Below are positions 62,805-64,000 of a stretch of DNA of 64,000 nt, piece after piece; within the stretch, counting starts at the first letter, position 1, and every line of letters begins with the position of its first letter. The stretch is taken from assembly GCA_965372405.1 (NCBI GenBank), contig CBDVCE010000013.1, forward strand, positions 1-64,000, in the 5' to 3' direction. The position numbers were made by a program, and so were the translations under genes. Below the pieces are notes generated by a model, which saw nothing but the letters and a program-made list of their open reading frames with translations, ran no database searches and had not been told where the DNA came from. The DNA is from Sunxiuqinia sp965372405. GTDB lineage: Bacteria > Bacteroidota > Bacteroidia > Bacteroidales > Prolixibacteraceae.

Positions 62805-64000
62805 TTAAAGTTTCACTTCAAAATATCCTTTTTCATTAATTTTAAAATTCCCAGAATTACCTTGATACTTAAATGTGCCAGAAGATGCAACTTCACCATA
62901 AATCTCAGCATGAATTAATTCACCATCTTTCCACTCCATGCTTATTTCATAGCCACCACGTGCTTTTAATCCCTTCACGCTACCATTTTCCCAGCGTGTA
63001 GGTAATGCCGGTAATAACTCAATAATGCCAGAATGTGATTGGAGTAACAGTTCTGCAATACCAGCACAGCCACCCATGTTACCATCCAATTGAAAAGGAG
63101 GATGCGCACACAAAAGATTGCTATAGCTACCACCACCATGAACCATCTCTGTTCCCTGACTTGCAGTAGGTCTTAACAATCTTCTAAATAATTCATAGGC
63201 ACGATCACCATCTTTCAACCTGGCCCAAAAATTTACTTTCCAGGCTAACGACCATCCTGTCCCACTGTCTCCACGAGCATTCAAGCTTACTTTTGTAGCT
63301 TCAGCCAATTCTGGATTCTCATCAATTGTTATCTGCTTGCCAGGATGCAAAGCATAAAGGTGAGACACATGTCTGTGTTTATTATCTAGAGAATCAACAT
63401 CTTCTTTCCACTCCTGCAACTGTCCCCAATTTCCAATCATAGGAGGACATATTTTGTCACGAATAGCTATCGCTTCGTTCTTAAATTCATCATCAATATC
63501 CAAAACATCACATGCCTGCACGCAGTTATTCAATAAGTCCCATGCCATTTGATGATCCATTGATGCACCCGTTGAAATACCACCGTGTTCTGGAGAATAT
63601 GATGGACAAGAAACCAAGTATCCATTTTCATCTTCAATTAAATAGTCTATCCAAAATAAGGCAGCTTCCTTCATTAAAGGATAAGCAGTTTCTCTGAGAT
63701 ATTTCTCATCTTGAGTAAAATCATAATGCTCCCAGGCATGTTGACACAACCAAGCCGCTCCGCCTGGAAAAAATCCCCATGGAAATCCCCATCCAGGAGC
63801 AGTGAAGCCAAATGGATTATTCATTGTATTAACGATCCATCCACGCGTATTAAAGAATTCTTTAGCAGAAATTTTACCCGGCTCAACCAAACTCTCCATA
63901 TAATCAAAAAGTGGCAGATGACATTCGCCCAAATTGGTAATCTCAGCAGGCCAGTATAGCATTTGTTGATTAATGTTCATATGGTAATCACATGCCCACG
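62805..64000 (-). CDS. GH95-like alpha-fucosidase/galactosidase, partial
   Basis: The C-terminal part of about 398 residues is in the window; the gene continues past base 64000 on its 5' side. The frame stays open to the edge (DYHMNINQQMLYWPAEITNLGECHLPLF), the normal interior of GH95 rather than a start, so the internal ATG at 63980 is not the real start. Other GH95 stretches are RHVSHLYALHPGKQI, NARGDSGTGWSLAWKVNFWARL and QLDGNMGGCAGIAELLLQS. The family cleaves alpha-1,2-fucose or alpha-L-galactose. It is the outermost minus-strand enzyme seen. Confidence 0.92.
   Translation of the reverse strand, partial: WACDYHMNINQQMLYWPAEITNLGECHLPLFDYMESLVEPGKISAKEFFNTRGWIVNTMNNPFGFTAPGWGFPWGFFPGGAAWLCQHAWEHYDFTQDEKYLRETAYPLMKEAALFWIDYLIEDENGYLVSCPSYSPEHGGISTGASMDHQMAWDLLNNCVQACDVLDIDDEFKNEAIAIRDKICPPMIGNWGQLQEWKEDVDSLDNKHRHVSHLYALHPGKQITIDENPELAEATKVSLNARGDSGTGWSLAWKVNFWARLKDGDRAYELFRRLLRPTASQGTEMVHGGGSYSNLLCAHPPFQLDGNMGGCAGIAELLLQSHSGIIELLPALPTRWENGSVKGLKARGGYEISMEWKDGELIHAEIYGEVASSGTFKYQGNSGNFKINEKGYFEVKL

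Noticed and set aside
63512..63959. Plus-strand frames opposite the GH95 gene
   Set aside because: They are shadows of the well-supported minus-strand coding sequence.

Overview
The window looks like chromosomal DNA of a marine or gut-type anaerobic/facultative Bacteroidota, probably order Marinilabiliales or a relative (inference). The reasons are AT-rich DNA, SusC/SusD pairs, type IX secretion (T9SS) C-terminal sorting domains, TAnnTTTG promoter boxes, mostly absent Shine-Dalgarno sequences, and an anaerobic/microaerobic gene complement.

Layout. (1) 1-8.8 kb is a mosaic accessory region. Isolated genes (GNAT acetyltransferase, amidohydrolase, alpha/beta hydrolase, a small membrane protein, a TPR protein, recQ) alternate with minus-strand fragments of group II introns: one 5' end, one 377-bp internally deleted mini-intron, and four 3' ends. 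(2) 8.8-11.3 kb holds an M28 peptidase and a sugar-phosphate nucleotidyltransferase. (3) 11.3-19.8 kb is a minus-strand operon: TonB receptor, MFS permease, hemN, hemY, hemF, hemH. It joins a likely import route to the last four steps of heme synthesis, and so is a candidate porphyrin-salvage operon. (4) 19.9-28.8 kb is a plus-strand iron-sulfur/redox island: thioesterase, COG1237-type metallo-beta-lactamase, two NifX-like proteins around a DUF5320 peptide, DUF89, two ferredoxin-containing MinD ATPases, an Mrp ATPase, DUF4405, stand-alone RibA and a CoA-disulfide reductase/rhodanese fusion. No nitrogenase genes are present. (5) 29.0-32.2 kb encodes a sodium:solute symporter with an unusually large small-subunit partner and a membrane-anchored TPR protein. 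(6) 32.8 kb to the right edge is a polysaccharide utilisation locus.

The utilisation locus has two arms. The plus-strand arm carries two consecutive SusC-SusD-fasciclin triplets, further lipoproteins, LamG-domain proteins and two phosphodiesterase-fold T9SS cargo proteins, one of which has lost its catalytic residues. The minus-strand arm encodes a transmembrane regulator (periplasmic LamG, one TM helix, cytoplasmic AraC), a GH2 beta-galactosidase, a beta-propeller/GH29 fusion, a sulfatase, a GH43/GH117-like protein and a GH95 enzyme cut by the window edge. The enzyme set points to a sulfated, fucose- and galactose-containing glycan (inference). LamG domains recur in the surface proteins and in the sensor, which suggests that one ligand class is recognised on both sides of the outer membrane.

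No rRNA, tRNA, CRISPR array or intact insertion sequence was seen. All family assignments are by reading motifs; no searches were run.
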